Positions 1-8,028 of a stretch of DNA of 64,000 bases are shown piece after piece. The notes beneath the pieces are model-generated. The model saw only the letters and a list, made by a program, of their open reading frames with translations. It ran no database searches and was not told the origin of the DNA. A program made the position numbers and the translations under genes. The DNA comes from Pseudoalteromonas citrea (lineage in GTDB: Bacteria; Pseudomonadota; Gammaproteobacteria; Enterobacterales; Alteromonadaceae): the NCBI RefSeq assembly GCF_000238375.3, contig NZ_AHBZ03000027.1, positions 124,001 through 188,000 on the forward strand, in the 5' to 3' direction. Each line of letters starts with the position of its first letter. The stretch's first letter is position 1.

Positions 1-515
1 ATTTCTGGCACTGAGGGGTTAAGTCGCTGCAACTCTACTTGAGTTAACTGTTTTTTTAATTCAATCAGTGTAATTTGCAAGTTTTTTAGTCGGTACTCTG
101 TGCTTTCTAGACTTTTTTTGAGCGCGATATTGGCCAACTTTTGCGTTCGTAAATCTTGGGTACTACGTTTCATAAAGTTGAAATAGATAGCGTACTCGTC
201 AGGCCATTTATTTTGTTCGACTAATATTTTTAGTAACCTTAATTGTGTTGTGGTGGAAGGGCTGTTACACCATTTGGTGAAAAATAGGTTAAGTGTTTGG
301 TGTTGTTGATAGTGGATTGGCAGCGTGTGCATTTGCCTATCAGTTGTTGATAAGGCATTCGTGCTACAAATTGCATAATGGGTTTGAAACAGCATAGCAA
401 CCGGCGCATAGTGTTGTGTTGGCAGGGGCTTTGCTTTGTTCTCAGTATCCATCTTTTGGGTTGAGTGGCATGCACTTATCAAACAAAGCGCCAGCAATAA
501 AGATAATAAACGCAT
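1..515 (-). CDS. QseG/YfhG-like lipoprotein (partial, cut by left edge)
   Basis: The reading frame opens at the ATG at 513-515 and stays open to base 1, giving 171 residues without a stop. The N-terminus is a lipoprotein signal (MRLLSLLLALCLISAC, lipobox ISAC, Cys16). The C-terminal part is a leucine/glutamine-rich predicted coiled coil. It starts two bases after the stop of the sensor kinase gene, so the two are co-transcribed. In enterobacteria the same order (sensor kinase glrK/qseE, small lipoprotein yfhG/qseG, sigma54-type regulator glrR/qseF) is known; the regulator would lie beyond the left edge. The QseG assignment rests mainly on lipoprotein character, coiled coil and synteny. Confidence 0.65.
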   Translation of the reverse strand, partial: MRLLSLLLALCLISACHSTQKMDTENKAKPLPTQHYAPVAMLFQTHYAICSTNALSTTDRQMHTLPIHYQQHQTLNLFFTKWCNSPSTTTQLRLLKILVEQNKWPDEYAIYFNFMKRSTQDLRTQKLANIALKKSLESTEYRLKNLQITLIELKKQLTQVELQRLNPSVPE

Positions 516-517
516 TA

Positions 518-1954
518 TTACTTTCCTCTTACTGGCACTTTGACACACACATGTGTACCAGGTGACAGCGGGTTAAACTCGATAGAGCCGTGCAGGTGCT
601 TGACCGACTCGGCGACAATTGATAAACCAAGTCCACTTCCAATATGGTTATGGCTATGCTGACCGCGAAAAAATGGCTGTGTTATGTTAGCTAGCTCGCA
701 AGGGTCAATCCCTACGCCATCATCATAAATAGAAAAGGTCGCTGTATTTTCATTGCTATACACTTCTATACGAATACTCTGATCAGCATATTGCAATGCA
801 TTGTTCACAAGCTGAATTAATATGATTTTACAGGGCAGGTAGGGCATATAAGCTGAATTTTGACCAATATTCCATATGAGCTTTTTGCTGGAGTTAGACG
901 CTTGAGAGGTAAAATGTGTTTTCAAATCAGTCGTTATTGCCACTAAGCTTTTTTTCTGCTGAGTATTCAATGGGTGGCTGGCGGCGCTGTAACTGAGTAA
1001 ATCGTCGATTAAGGTATTTAAGCGCTTTACCGATCCTTGCATGATCTCGACGATACGCTCTTGCTGCCCACTTAATGAACCCATGCAGGTGTCTTGTAAG
1101 AGACTGCTACCTTCACTTAATGATGCCAAAGGTGTTTTTAGTTCGTGCGTAACATGGCGTAAAAAAGAGTCCTTTTGGGCATGACTGTGTTGAAGTGCCT
1201 CGTTAAGCCAATTCAGCCGTTGTCCTAGCTTTTCCAGCTCATTACTCCCCTGTAGCTCAATGTTCCTGACATATTTACCATTGCCTAACTGGACAATGGT
1301 ATGTTCAAGTGTATAAAGCTGATGTGTTACGCGGCGAATTAGCATAAGGCTAAAGACAATAAATAGCGTTACGAGTATGAGTAATAGCGCGAGTAGGCCG
1401 TAATTTTTGTCAGAGAAAGACGTGCGCTGTTCAGCGAGCCGCGTTGCTAAAGCGCGATGAAACAGCTTTTCTGTGGTTTGCAGTTCGTGACTCAGAGCCG
1501 AATAATTAACTAAGTGTGCATTGTAGGTTGGTGATAAGGTAAGTACTTGTTGCCATTGTGCAACAAGTACATTTTCCATTAGCCTATTTTTCAGTAACGT
1601 AATGCGTTTTCGCGTGGCCTTCCACTTTTTATTAATACTATTTTGTAAAGCGGGGCTATCTAGCAATGTATTATTTTTTTGTGCTTTCTCAAGCGCTGAA
1701 ATACTTTCTTTTATAGCTGAAAACTCAATTATAAGGTCATGATTTATAACATATGACTGATGCATCTTCTGTTGCTCTAAAGATAAGTGTTTTGCATACC
1801 AAACTGCCGACACGATGATAGGTAGCAGCGCAATCGTTAGGGCTAGTTTTGCTTGCAAGCCCAAAGATTGTGAAAAAAACCGTTGAGGCGTGCTCTTAAC
1901 GCGTTTATAAGACGAAATAAATCGCTTTTTAACAGTCTTTATTGTCGTATTCAT
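518..1954 (-). CDS. GlrK/QseE-like sensor histidine kinase
   Basis: A 478-aa membrane sensor kinase. It has an N-terminal membrane segment (about residues 33-55), a periplasmic helical region, a second membrane segment (about 185-205), a HAMP-like linker, a HisKA domain with the phosphoacceptor motif FLRHVTHELKTPLASL, and a C-terminal HATPase with IYDDGVGIDP and GSGLGLSIV boxes. The run around the His (HELKTPLASLSEGSSLL) is very close to the GlrK/QseE family, in which it phosphorylates the sigma54 activator GlrR. The ATG at 1952-1954 is preceded by a modest GGAA. The small lipoprotein follows within two bases. The signal sensed cannot be told from sequence. Confidence 0.85.
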   Translation of the reverse strand: MNTTIKTVKKRFISSYKRVKSTPQRFFSQSLGLQAKLALTIALLPIIVSAVWYAKHLSLEQQKMHQSYVINHDLIIEFSAIKESISALEKAQKNNTLLDSPALQNSINKKWKATRKRITLLKNRLMENVLVAQWQQVLTLSPTYNAHLVNYSALSHELQTTEKLFHRALATRLAEQRTSFSDKNYGLLALLLILVTLFIVFSLMLIRRVTHQLYTLEHTIVQLGNGKYVRNIELQGSNELEKLGQRLNWLNEALQHSHAQKDSFLRHVTHELKTPLASLSEGSSLLQDTCMGSLSGQQERIVEIMQGSVKRLNTLIDDLLSYSAASHPLNTQQKKSLVAITTDLKTHFTSQASNSSKKLIWNIGQNSAYMPYLPCKIILIQLVNNALQYADQSIRIEVYSNENTATFSIYDDGVGIDPCELANITQPFFRGQHSHNHIGSGLGLSIVAESVKHLHGSIEFNPLSPGTHVCVKVPVRGK

Positions 1955-2345
1955 TGTATTTCCAGAACGAGTGTTGCTAAATTGCGATTTTATAACTTGC
2001 TGATTTTATTATAAATTATTTATTTTATAATTGTTGATGTCGCTATTTAGCAACAGCCCGACTTAATGCTTCCTGAATTAATACTCCCCACTCACTGTAA
2101 CGTTATGATTTAAATGTGAATTTTATATTTGGCATCATAGTTGATATATCCCAATAGCAATCGGCGACTTATCTCAATCATATTGTTTGGCGTTGCAGCT
2201 TCTCAAAAGGTAGAGCTAGCTAGTGCACGCTAAATGTTCTTAACATTCACTAAGTGATGTGAAAGCCGGAAATTAAGTAGATTGGTAGCTGAGCATAGGG
2301 CGTGGCGAATAAGTTAGATAAAGGCGATATTACAGGAGCTTACGA
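1955..2345. other. Intergenic region between divergent genes (391 bp)
   Basis: No coding sequence was recognised. The left third holds the kinase promoter region with an inverted 16-bp repeat pair (separate entry). The right part leads to the first EF-hand gene; only its ribosome-binding site (AGGAG at 2334-2338) is obvious. Confidence 0.6.
1972..2055 (-). promoter_or_regulatory. Inverted operator pair flanking a -10 box of the sensor kinase gene
   Basis: TGTTGCTAAATTGCGA at 1972-1987 and its near-perfect inverse TCGCTATTTAGCAACA at 2040-2055 (15 of 16 bases match) are 52 bp apart. Between them, on the minus strand, lies TATAAT (2008-2013), a plausible -10 box for the kinase gene. On the minus strand the distal copy reads TGTT-N10-GACA, close to the TGTC-N10-GACA sites reported for GlrR-type activators. 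The repeats are seen directly; their function as regulator sites is inferred. Confidence 0.5.
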
Positions 2346-2561
2346 ATGTACATGACAGTGGTATTACTAAGTGGTGCAGCAGGGTTATTTTCACAACCAC
2401 AGACAGGCGTGCTGACTTTTCAACAGTTAGATAGAAACAACGATGGCGTAATTAGCTTGAGTGAGTCAAAGCAGCTTCCAAGGCTTATGGCGCAATTTAA
2501 AGATTTAGATGTCGACAATAGCGGCGGTATTTCACGCGCTGAATTTGATTTTTTTAACTGA
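2346..2561 (+). CDS. Small EF-hand protein 1
   Basis: A 71-aa protein with a short hydrophobic N-terminus (a weak export signal) and two EF-hand calcium loops: DRNNDGVISLSE (about residues 29-40) and DVDNSGGISRAE (about 54-65). AGGAG at 2334-2338 lies seven bases before the ATG, which fixes this start. It is the first of three similar small EF-hand genes in a row and probably binds calcium outside the cytoplasm. The hydrophobic N-terminus is less typical of a signal peptide than in the next two. Confidence 0.75.
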   Translation: MYMTVVLLSGAAGLFSQPQTGVLTFQQLDRNNDGVISLSESKQLPRLMAQFKDLDVDNSGGISRAEFDFFN

Positions 2562-2611
2562 ATATTACGTTTTATTTTTAAGATTATCTCATATAAAAAA
2601 GAGGGTACAAC

Positions 2612-2833
2612 ATGAAATTGGTCCATGTATTTATGGCAACGAGCCTAACATTAATTAGTGCAATGAGTTTTGCATCGGGTTTGTCTTTTTCTGATTTAGA
2701 CACTGATCATGATGGTGTAATAAGTGTTAAAGAAGCGAAAGCGAACACGCTATTAACTGAGCAATTTGCCAAGTTAGACGCTGATAAAGACAAGTTACTC
2801 AGCCGCAGTGAGTTTCTCAACTTTCAATTATAA
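2612..2833 (+). CDS. Small exported EF-hand protein 2
   Basis: A 73-aa protein with a clear signal peptide (MKLVHVFMATSLTLISAMSF, then ASG). It carries two EF-hand loops: DTDHDGVISVKE and DADKDKLLSRSE. The second loop has Lys where position 6 is normally Gly, so its calcium affinity may differ. It is paralogous to its two neighbours and separated from the first by about 50 bp and from the third by about 76 bp, each with its own ribosome-binding site. Likely periplasmic calcium binding; no enzymatic domain is visible. Confidence 0.8.
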   Translation: MKLVHVFMATSLTLISAMSFASGLSFSDLDTDHDGVISVKEAKANTLLTEQFAKLDADKDKLLSRSEFLNFQL

Positions 2834-2909
2834 GAAGTACAGCAAGGCAATTAATGAGGCGCTATTCGTACTGAAAGAGGTGCCCAGACTTTATTAAAAA
2901 GGAAAAGTA

Positions 2910-3116
2910 ATGAAATTAATAAGCAGACTTTTGATTGTAGGAACTCTGACTGTCGCATATTCGGCGACAGCCGCGGATTTCACAACACTAGATACAGACA
3001 AAGATGGTTTTATTAGCCAAAGTGAAGCTGCACAGTCAGCCTCTATCCGCAAGGCATTTGAATTACTCGATACTAACAAAGATGGCAAATTATCAGAAAA
3101 AGAGTTTCATCAATAA
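2910..3116 (+). CDS. Small exported EF-hand protein 3
   Basis: A 68-aa protein with signal peptide MKLISRLLIVGTLTVAYSA followed by TAAD, then two canonical EF-hand loops, DTDKDGFISQSE and DTNKDGKLSEKE. AAGG at about 2901-2904 serves the ATG at 2910. It is the last gene of the EF-hand trio and is followed by a strong terminator. The three proteins share architecture but not close sequence, which points to old tandem duplication. Function beyond calcium binding is unknown. Confidence 0.82.
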   Translation: MKLISRLLIVGTLTVAYSATAADFTTLDTDKDGFISQSEAAQSASIRKAFELLDTNKDGKLSEKEFHQ

Positions 3117-3143
3117 GTAGTCTCCCGTACTACTTGACGCGCA

Positions 3144-3172
3144 AAGCCTAAGTGAAAACTTAGGCTTTTTTC
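3144..3172 (+). terminator. Rho-independent terminator after the EF-hand genes
   Basis: AAGCCTAAGT (3144-3153), GAAA tetraloop, ACTTAGGCTT (3158-3167), then a T run. A ten-base perfect stem with a GNRA-type loop; it also lies downstream of the convergent barrel gene. Confidence 0.93.
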
Positions 3173-3187
3173 ATATAATTATATGTA

Positions 3188-3781
3188 TTAAAAGCGGTAA
3201 GTGATATTAGCACTGACTTGAACCTGGCTTAGGTTCTCACTATTAAAATGCCAGCTGCACATATTTTTTGTTTCTGGATCAGTATCACACGTAACTTTAG
3301 ACTTATTGTCGATAATGGTTGCCAGCCAACGTACCTCTGTACCTACACTTAATCTATCCATTACTTGATATTCTAAGCCACCAAATAAACCGGTAGCAAA
3401 GAATGAATCAGCTTCTGCAAAGTTCGTATCAAGGCGATTCACACCCAGTTGCATACCGATATATGCATCTAGGTCATCAGAAACAGGGCGATATACGGCA
3501 CTTTGAAACAGGAGATATTCTGTTGTTATTTTGTGTATCGTACTCTCTTCAAATTCACCTTCGTATTTACTATAGAAAAAACCATATTTGGTATCATTCT
3601 CATGCCAGTCGACACTAAATCCGTAATGCGTGTCATCAGAAAACTCGTGTTTTTGTTGTCGAGTTGTGGTTACTGATTGACTGTAAGTTTGCCCAGCGTA
3701 TGCCGTAACGCCAATCTCAGCTTGGCTTGTATGAGAGGTAAGTAACAGACCAACAATGCTGGCAAGCATAAGTTTATTCAT
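3188..3781 (-). CDS. Outer-membrane beta-barrel-like protein
   Basis: A 197-aa exported protein. The start at 3779-3781 is chosen because AGGAC sits just upstream and a good signal peptide follows (MNKLMLASIVGLLLTSHTSQ, then AE); the longer upstream frame is not supported. The mature part alternates polar and aromatic residues (GVTAYAGQTYSQ, YGFSVDWHENDTKYGFFYSK, GLEYQVMDRLSVGTEVRW) and ends in VSANITYRF, with the C-terminal Phe used by the outer-membrane insertion machinery. It belongs to the small OmpA/OmpW-like barrel type; the substrate is unknown. Confidence 0.75.
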   Translation of the reverse strand: MNKLMLASIVGLLLTSHTSQAEIGVTAYAGQTYSQSVTTTRQQKHEFSDDTHYGFSVDWHENDTKYGFFYSKYEGEFEESTIHKITTEYLLFQSAVYRPVSDDLDAYIGMQLGVNRLDTNFAEADSFFATGLFGGLEYQVMDRLSVGTEVRWLATIIDNKSKVTCDTDPETKNMCSWHFNSENLSQVQVSANITYRF

Positions 3782-3922
3782 GAAGTGTCCTTTTGGAAGA
3801 TGCGAGTGAATAGGTAATTTTGAGCTCAGTATACGGAATTTAAATTCTGATGGCATGGAATAAAAGTAAAAATGTGTAAAGGTCAGCTACATGTCGTCAA
3901 TGCAGGTTTATATGCGTTAAAA

Positions 3923-3959
3923 AATAAACCAGAGGAGCGGTGTGATTCTCTGGTTTATT
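3923..3959 (-). terminator. Terminator at the end of the TOMM operon
   Basis: AATAAACCAGAG (3923-3934) pairs perfectly with CTCTGGTTTATT (3948-3959) around a 13-base loop. Read on the minus strand it is followed by a T-rich tract. It lies 35 bases past the stop of the YcaO gene and marks the end of the minus-strand operon. Confidence 0.85.
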
Positions 3960-3993
3960 TGAAACGGTTTGATCCGTAATGCACATAAATGAG

Positions 3994-6090
3994 TTATATG
4001 TATAAACCCTGCTGATTGATGGTTTGCTCGTTTAGTGGCTCATCTAACCAGCCTAACTTAATTGGTGTGTTATATAAGCGATTGTTACCGAGCTGAGGCC
4101 AGATGTGACAAAGCCCTGGTACAAACACTTTTGCTGTGTGTATTGGTATAGGTGGGCGAGTATAATCAAGAGCTAAGGTCTCTAAATCAAGGCATTTTAA
4201 GTGTTCAACAATGGCTAAAATATCATCTTTTATATCAAGAGTCTCAGACAAAGCATATACCCCTCTTGGTGCTTGATCATTAGCAAATAAGTAGCTTTGA
4301 AGGTCAATCGCATCAAAATCAAATGGAGCACCGTTTTGATTACGAATGGGGATGAGCTGACATAACTCAGTTAGGGCTCGCTGGGCTGCCATTTCAGGTT
4401 TTAAATGGCATCCAAACCCAAATATTAAACCCTTACTTTGTTTGTGGCGGCCAATTGCAGCCATAACCGGCACGCCTGTATCAACCGTTAAATCTAACAC
4501 CCAGTAATCATGATCTTTATTTAAGGTTTGATGTAATGGGTTTAAATAATCAGGGTCCAATCGTGTTAAGTCAAAGCTTGGCCTTTCTAATTTGTTGTAC
4601 CACCAAATAGCAGTGGCATCTCGTTCAATTAACTCGAACAAAGCTTGCAAAATGGCTTCTTCTAAATTGTTACCTGCGGCGCAACCATTTGACTGCCATT
4701 TACCAAATTTATCTTCCTCGAAAGGGGTATTTGCGAAGCAAAGAACAGTAGGAACATAGACAGATACATTATGAGAAAGAGACCATATAGAATGCCAGTT
4801 AATGTCAGTACCATCATATGGTAGGACAGCAACTATTTTATTTTCATTTGAATAAATTGATTTTTTAAATGCTTCAAATTGATTAGCGCTATAAAAAGAA
4901 TGTTGTTCAAAACCATAAGCTCTTGCACTTAAACTTTTTCTGTTTGATAAATATGATTGTTCATTACCTAAAAATTGAGCATTTTTTCTTTCTATAGCTT
5001 CACACAATGCACTGGCCATAGATTGCTCTTTTGAAACCCCTTTACCCAAACAAGCCTGTACAAAACTATCATTTTTTATGGTGTGTAATTTGTTTTTAGG
5101 CAATGTCTTGAAAAAGCCTGTTCTATATATAGTTATTGGACTATTCACCTCTTTTTTTAAGGGTTCTAGATGAGTTATTAAGCCGGTTAAAGGGCTTACA
5201 AAAGGCAATATTTTTTCTACGGTGAGTGAAGCGTCAACGCACCTAGAGCCACCATCTTTGCTATTAAAATGTGGTTTAGATTGCAAAGTGATTTTATTTT
5301 TCAAAAAACTATTTGAGTAAATAAGCGGTGTGTAACTATGTTCTATGATTTCATTAGACTTAAATGATAATTCAGTTAAATTTTTAGATTTAGAATTTGT
5401 ATGGCAGATAAATGTATCTTTAAACCTATCTTTTAATGTAGCGAGTGAGTTTGGTTGAATACCCGGTGGTAATGGCCTTGTAAATTTAACATCAAGAGAA
5501 GTTTTAAACGTTTGGGCAACTGGGGTGTTTCGTTCTAGAAGTTCTGTAAACTTTATATATTCACTCAAGTCATTAAACAAAGGAGATATAAGTACTTTTG
5601 TATAGGTAATTACTATGACCGAAAATTCACAGTTCTGAGTGACAGTATTTAATTCATTACATAAAAATTGATCAATAAAGCTATGAGCAATAAAAAAAAT
5701 TGTATTCGAGCAACTCTCTTTAATCACCTTACTTATTGTTCGTGCTGTACAATCATAATCACTTGAAAGCACTGTTAAAGTGGTATTAATTTTCTTTACT
5801 TCAAGATCATTATTTTTATTATTATTCTTAGTATTCACGTCAACAAAATCTAAAAAATCGCATTGCTTGACAAATTTATCAATTAAATATAAAAAGTGTT
5901 CCGCTTGATTACTTGACAAAGATTGAGTAACTATGTCACTCAAAGAACGGTCACCATTAATTAAATGAAAAAGGGGATATTTCTCATTGGTAAATAAAAA
6001 CTCTTGCTCACAGCCAACGATCAATAAATCTCTGTTTTTCAGCTCGTAAGCTGTGTAATATTTCGACCATCTAGGTATTTTATTTAGCAT
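3994..6090 (-). CDS. TOMM cyclodehydratase: E1-like/leader-binding domain fused to YcaO
   Basis: A 698-aa protein. Residues about 1-85 (IPRWSKYYTAYEL ... FHLINGDRSLSDIV) resemble the precursor-leader-binding domain of TOMM cyclodehydratases; 100-210 is a degenerate E1-like region without obvious zinc cysteines; about 285-698 is YcaO. ATP/Mg-binding helices are visible at ALCEAIER (E364, E367) and EEAILQALFELIERD (E477, E478, E486, E489). YcaO proteins of this type use ATP to convert Cys, Ser or Thr of a precursor peptide to azolines. The C-terminus reads NEQTINQQGLYI, without the PxPxP-like ending usual in cyclodehydratases. It is the last gene of the operon, three bases after the amidohydrolase, so translation is probably coupled. 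No separate azoline dehydrogenase is encoded nearby. Confidence 0.85.
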   Translation of the reverse strand: MLNKIPRWSKYYTAYELKNRDLLIVGCEQEFLFTNEKYPLFHLINGDRSLSDIVTQSLSSNQAEHFLYLIDKFVKQCDFLDFVDVNTKNNNKNNDLEVKKINTTLTVLSSDYDCTARTISKVIKESCSNTIFFIAHSFIDQFLCNELNTVTQNCEFSVIVITYTKVLISPLFNDLSEYIKFTELLERNTPVAQTFKTSLDVKFTRPLPPGIQPNSLATLKDRFKDTFICHTNSKSKNLTELSFKSNEIIEHSYTPLIYSNSFLKNKITLQSKPHFNSKDGGSRCVDASLTVEKILPFVSPLTGLITHLEPLKKEVNSPITIYRTGFFKTLPKNKLHTIKNDSFVQACLGKGVSKEQSMASALCEAIERKNAQFLGNEQSYLSNRKSLSARAYGFEQHSFYSANQFEAFKKSIYSNENKIVAVLPYDGTDINWHSIWSLSHNVSVYVPTVLCFANTPFEEDKFGKWQSNGCAAGNNLEEAILQALFELIERDATAIWWYNKLERPSFDLTRLDPDYLNPLHQTLNKDHDYWVLDLTVDTGVPVMAAIGRHKQSKGLIFGFGCHLKPEMAAQRALTELCQLIPIRNQNGAPFDFDAIDLQSYLFANDQAPRGVYALSETLDIKDDILAIVEHLKCLDLETLALDYTRPPIPIHTAKVFVPGLCHIWPQLGNNRLYNTPIKLGWLDEPLNEQTINQQGLYI

Positions 6091-6093
6091 ATG

Positions 6094-7245
6094 TTATAAA
6101 TCAAAAAGTGCTTTAGGGTTATTTTCTAAAATATCAGTTAACTGTTTATTGTTTAATTCTGGGAGCTTTTGAGCAATTTCAGTTAAATCAAAATGCAGAT
6201 GATCAGGATGCGGATAGTCACTACCAAAAATCAATTTTTTATGCCCTATAGACTCTAAAGTGTCTTTAAGTGGCTCACCTATTTCAACACCAACCCAGCA
6301 ATGTCTTTTAAAGTATTCTGATGGTAGCATAGTGATACTTTCTTTAGTTAGGCTAGGAAATTCGTTATAGCAAATATTGTCTAATCGCCATAGCCAATGT
6401 GCGACCCAAGAGCAACCAGCTTCTAAGAATGCTAATTTAAGAGAAGGGTTACGTTCTAATACACCTGCTTCAAGTAAAGACACAAAAGCCATTTGCGCTT
6501 CCATAGGATGAGAACAAGCATGTAATGAAAACCTGGTGCTAAATCGATCCATACCAACAGTGTTGCCTTGTAAATGCGTCCCGCCATGAAAGCTAACAAT
6601 AATGCCTAAGTCTGAGCAAGCTTTCCAAAAATCATCGTTATCAGGGTGGCCCAAGCTTTTACCAAGTATTGGTTCAGGTCTAAGAACAACCGATTTCCAA
6701 CCAAAAGAGGCTATAGTTTGAACCTGTTCTACAAGAGTAGAAGTGTCATGTCGGCTTATTAGACCAACAGGCAATAATCGTTTTTGGTTATGAGCACAAT
6801 AATCTCGTATCCATTTATTATAAGCTTCTGCATAGGCAAGAGAGGAGCGTGAATCTAAATCTTTGTGGTTTACTATATAGTTAGCAAACGTAGGAAATAT
6901 TAAAGCTTGGGACACGTTTGTGTCGTCCATGGATTTGAGTTGATCTACCGGGTTCGTTGCAGATTTTCGTTCTTTAATACTTTGCGAGTTTATTAAAGCT
7001 GTCGCGACTTGTTGTTCAATATTCCAATTACTTAAAATAGGTTCACCCGCAATTTTGTATATTGGGGGAAGGCTTAAAGCCGGGAAACCTTGCGAAACAC
7101 GTTCTGACAATTTCATTTCGTTATCAAAGCTTAGTTCTATTTTTGGTATGCCATCTAAATAAGATGATAAGTAATGCTTCCAAATTTCAATTGGTTCGAT
7201 AACATGTCTGTCGCAATCTATTATTTTGTATATTTTATTTTTCAT
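6094..7245 (-). CDS. Amidohydrolase (COG2159-like metal-dependent hydrolase)
   Basis: A 383-aa TIM-barrel hydrolase of the amidohydrolase_2 type. The ATG at 7243-7245 is chosen because the family usually begins just before the first metal motif, here KIIDCDRHVIEP (D10, D12, H14); a longer frame adds 23 unsupported residues. Further conserved pieces are IIVSFHGGTHL, the helix FLEAGCSWVAHWLWRLD and KLIFGSDYPHPD. The first metal box is DxH rather than HxH, as is normal in this subgroup. It overlaps the preceding dioxygenase gene by 11 bases. Amidohydrolases occur beside YcaO enzymes in bottromycin-type pathways, so hydrolysis of a modified amide or amidine is possible here, but the substrate is unknown. 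Confidence 0.8.
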   Translation of the reverse strand: MKNKIYKIIDCDRHVIEPIEIWKHYLSSYLDGIPKIELSFDNEMKLSERVSQGFPALSLPPIYKIAGEPILSNWNIEQQVATALINSQSIKERKSATNPVDQLKSMDDTNVSQALIFPTFANYIVNHKDLDSRSSLAYAEAYNKWIRDYCAHNQKRLLPVGLISRHDTSTLVEQVQTIASFGWKSVVLRPEPILGKSLGHPDNDDFWKACSDLGIIVSFHGGTHLQGNTVGMDRFSTRFSLHACSHPMEAQMAFVSLLEAGVLERNPSLKLAFLEAGCSWVAHWLWRLDNICYNEFPSLTKESITMLPSEYFKRHCWVGVEIGEPLKDTLESIGHKKLIFGSDYPHPDHLHFDLTEIAQKLPELNNKQLTDILENNPKALFDL

Positions 7246-7990
7246 ATATAACTGGACATACCTCTTTATGTGAAAGTTGATTAATGTATCCAAAGTAATC
7301 ATGCTTTTTTTCAAATTCGGTTGAATCTGTTACTAGCCCAACAGCAATAGCTATTCTTGGACGCAGAGTCATATTAGGGTTACTACCATGAATAGTTTTA
7401 TGGTCATGAAAAAAAAGATCTCCAATATTAGTATCAGAAATCACCTCCTCCCAATAATATGAACTAGGTAAGTTATTTTTGATGACTTCTCTTTGTTTAT
7501 TTATATCTTTACAATCTGCATCAGTTAAATGTTCAATTGAGTCACTGAAAGAGTTTGATTTTGGGATATATATAAGGCTGCCTGCTTTAATTGTGATGTT
7601 ATTTAAAGGTATCCAAGCAGTTAAAACTTTATTTTTAAAACACTTTACATATTGGAAATCTGTATGTAAACCAACGGTAGAGTTTGTACTTTGCGGCAAC
7701 TTGACATATAACTGGCTCCCCCATATTTGAATGCTTTTACTTTTGGTAACAGTCGCTGCTTCAATACCAAGCCTAGATTCTGTCAAGAGTTCTTTAATGG
7801 CAGGAGAGAAAACATGTGGATTAATTGTTCTTATTACACTGTCTTTTTTATAAGAACTTGAGTTATTTAACTTACCCGCCCGTATTTTTTCTACAAGCTC
7901 AAGAGATTCTATATAAGCTCTATTGATAATAGATTTATCAAATATATTTGAAAGCTTAGTATACCCTGATTCTTTAAATGATTTTTTCAT
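7235..7990 (-). CDS. Phytanoyl-CoA dioxygenase (PhyH)-like Fe(II)/2-oxoglutarate enzyme A
   Basis: A 251-aa protein of the PhyH fold. The iron triad is visible: GLHTDF gives H109 and D111, and TIHGSNPN gives H201; R212 in RPRIAIAVGL is a good 2-oxoglutarate anchor. Nearby LTAWIPLNNITIKAGSLIYIP is the typical core strand pair. The expected reaction is hydroxylation (or another oxidation) of an unactivated carbon. It lies immediately after the 285-aa candidate precursor gene and overlaps the amidohydrolase gene, so a peptide substrate is plausible but not shown. No clear ribosome-binding site precedes the ATG. Confidence 0.82.
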   Translation of the reverse strand: MKKSFKESGYTKLSNIFDKSIINRAYIESLELVEKIRAGKLNNSSSYKKDSVIRTINPHVFSPAIKELLTESRLGIEAATVTKSKSIQIWGSQLYVKLPQSTNSTVGLHTDFQYVKCFKNKVLTAWIPLNNITIKAGSLIYIPKSNSFSDSIEHLTDADCKDINKQREVIKNNLPSSYYWEEVISDTNIGDLFFHDHKTIHGSNPNMTLRPRIAIAVGLVTDSTEFEKKHDYFGYINQLSHKEVCPVIYEK

Positions 7991-8002
7991 ATAAGATAAT
8001 TG

Positions 8003-8022
8003 AAGGGTGAATAATCACCCTT
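8003..8022 (-). terminator. Intercistronic hairpin after the 285-aa gene
   Basis: AAGGGTGA (8003-8010), four-base loop ATAA, TCACCCTT (8015-8022): a perfect eight-base stem seven bases after the stop codon. There is no T run behind it on the minus strand, so it is better read as a partial terminator or mRNA 3'-end stabiliser than as a full terminator. Confidence 0.6.
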
Positions 8023-8028
8023 ACATCA

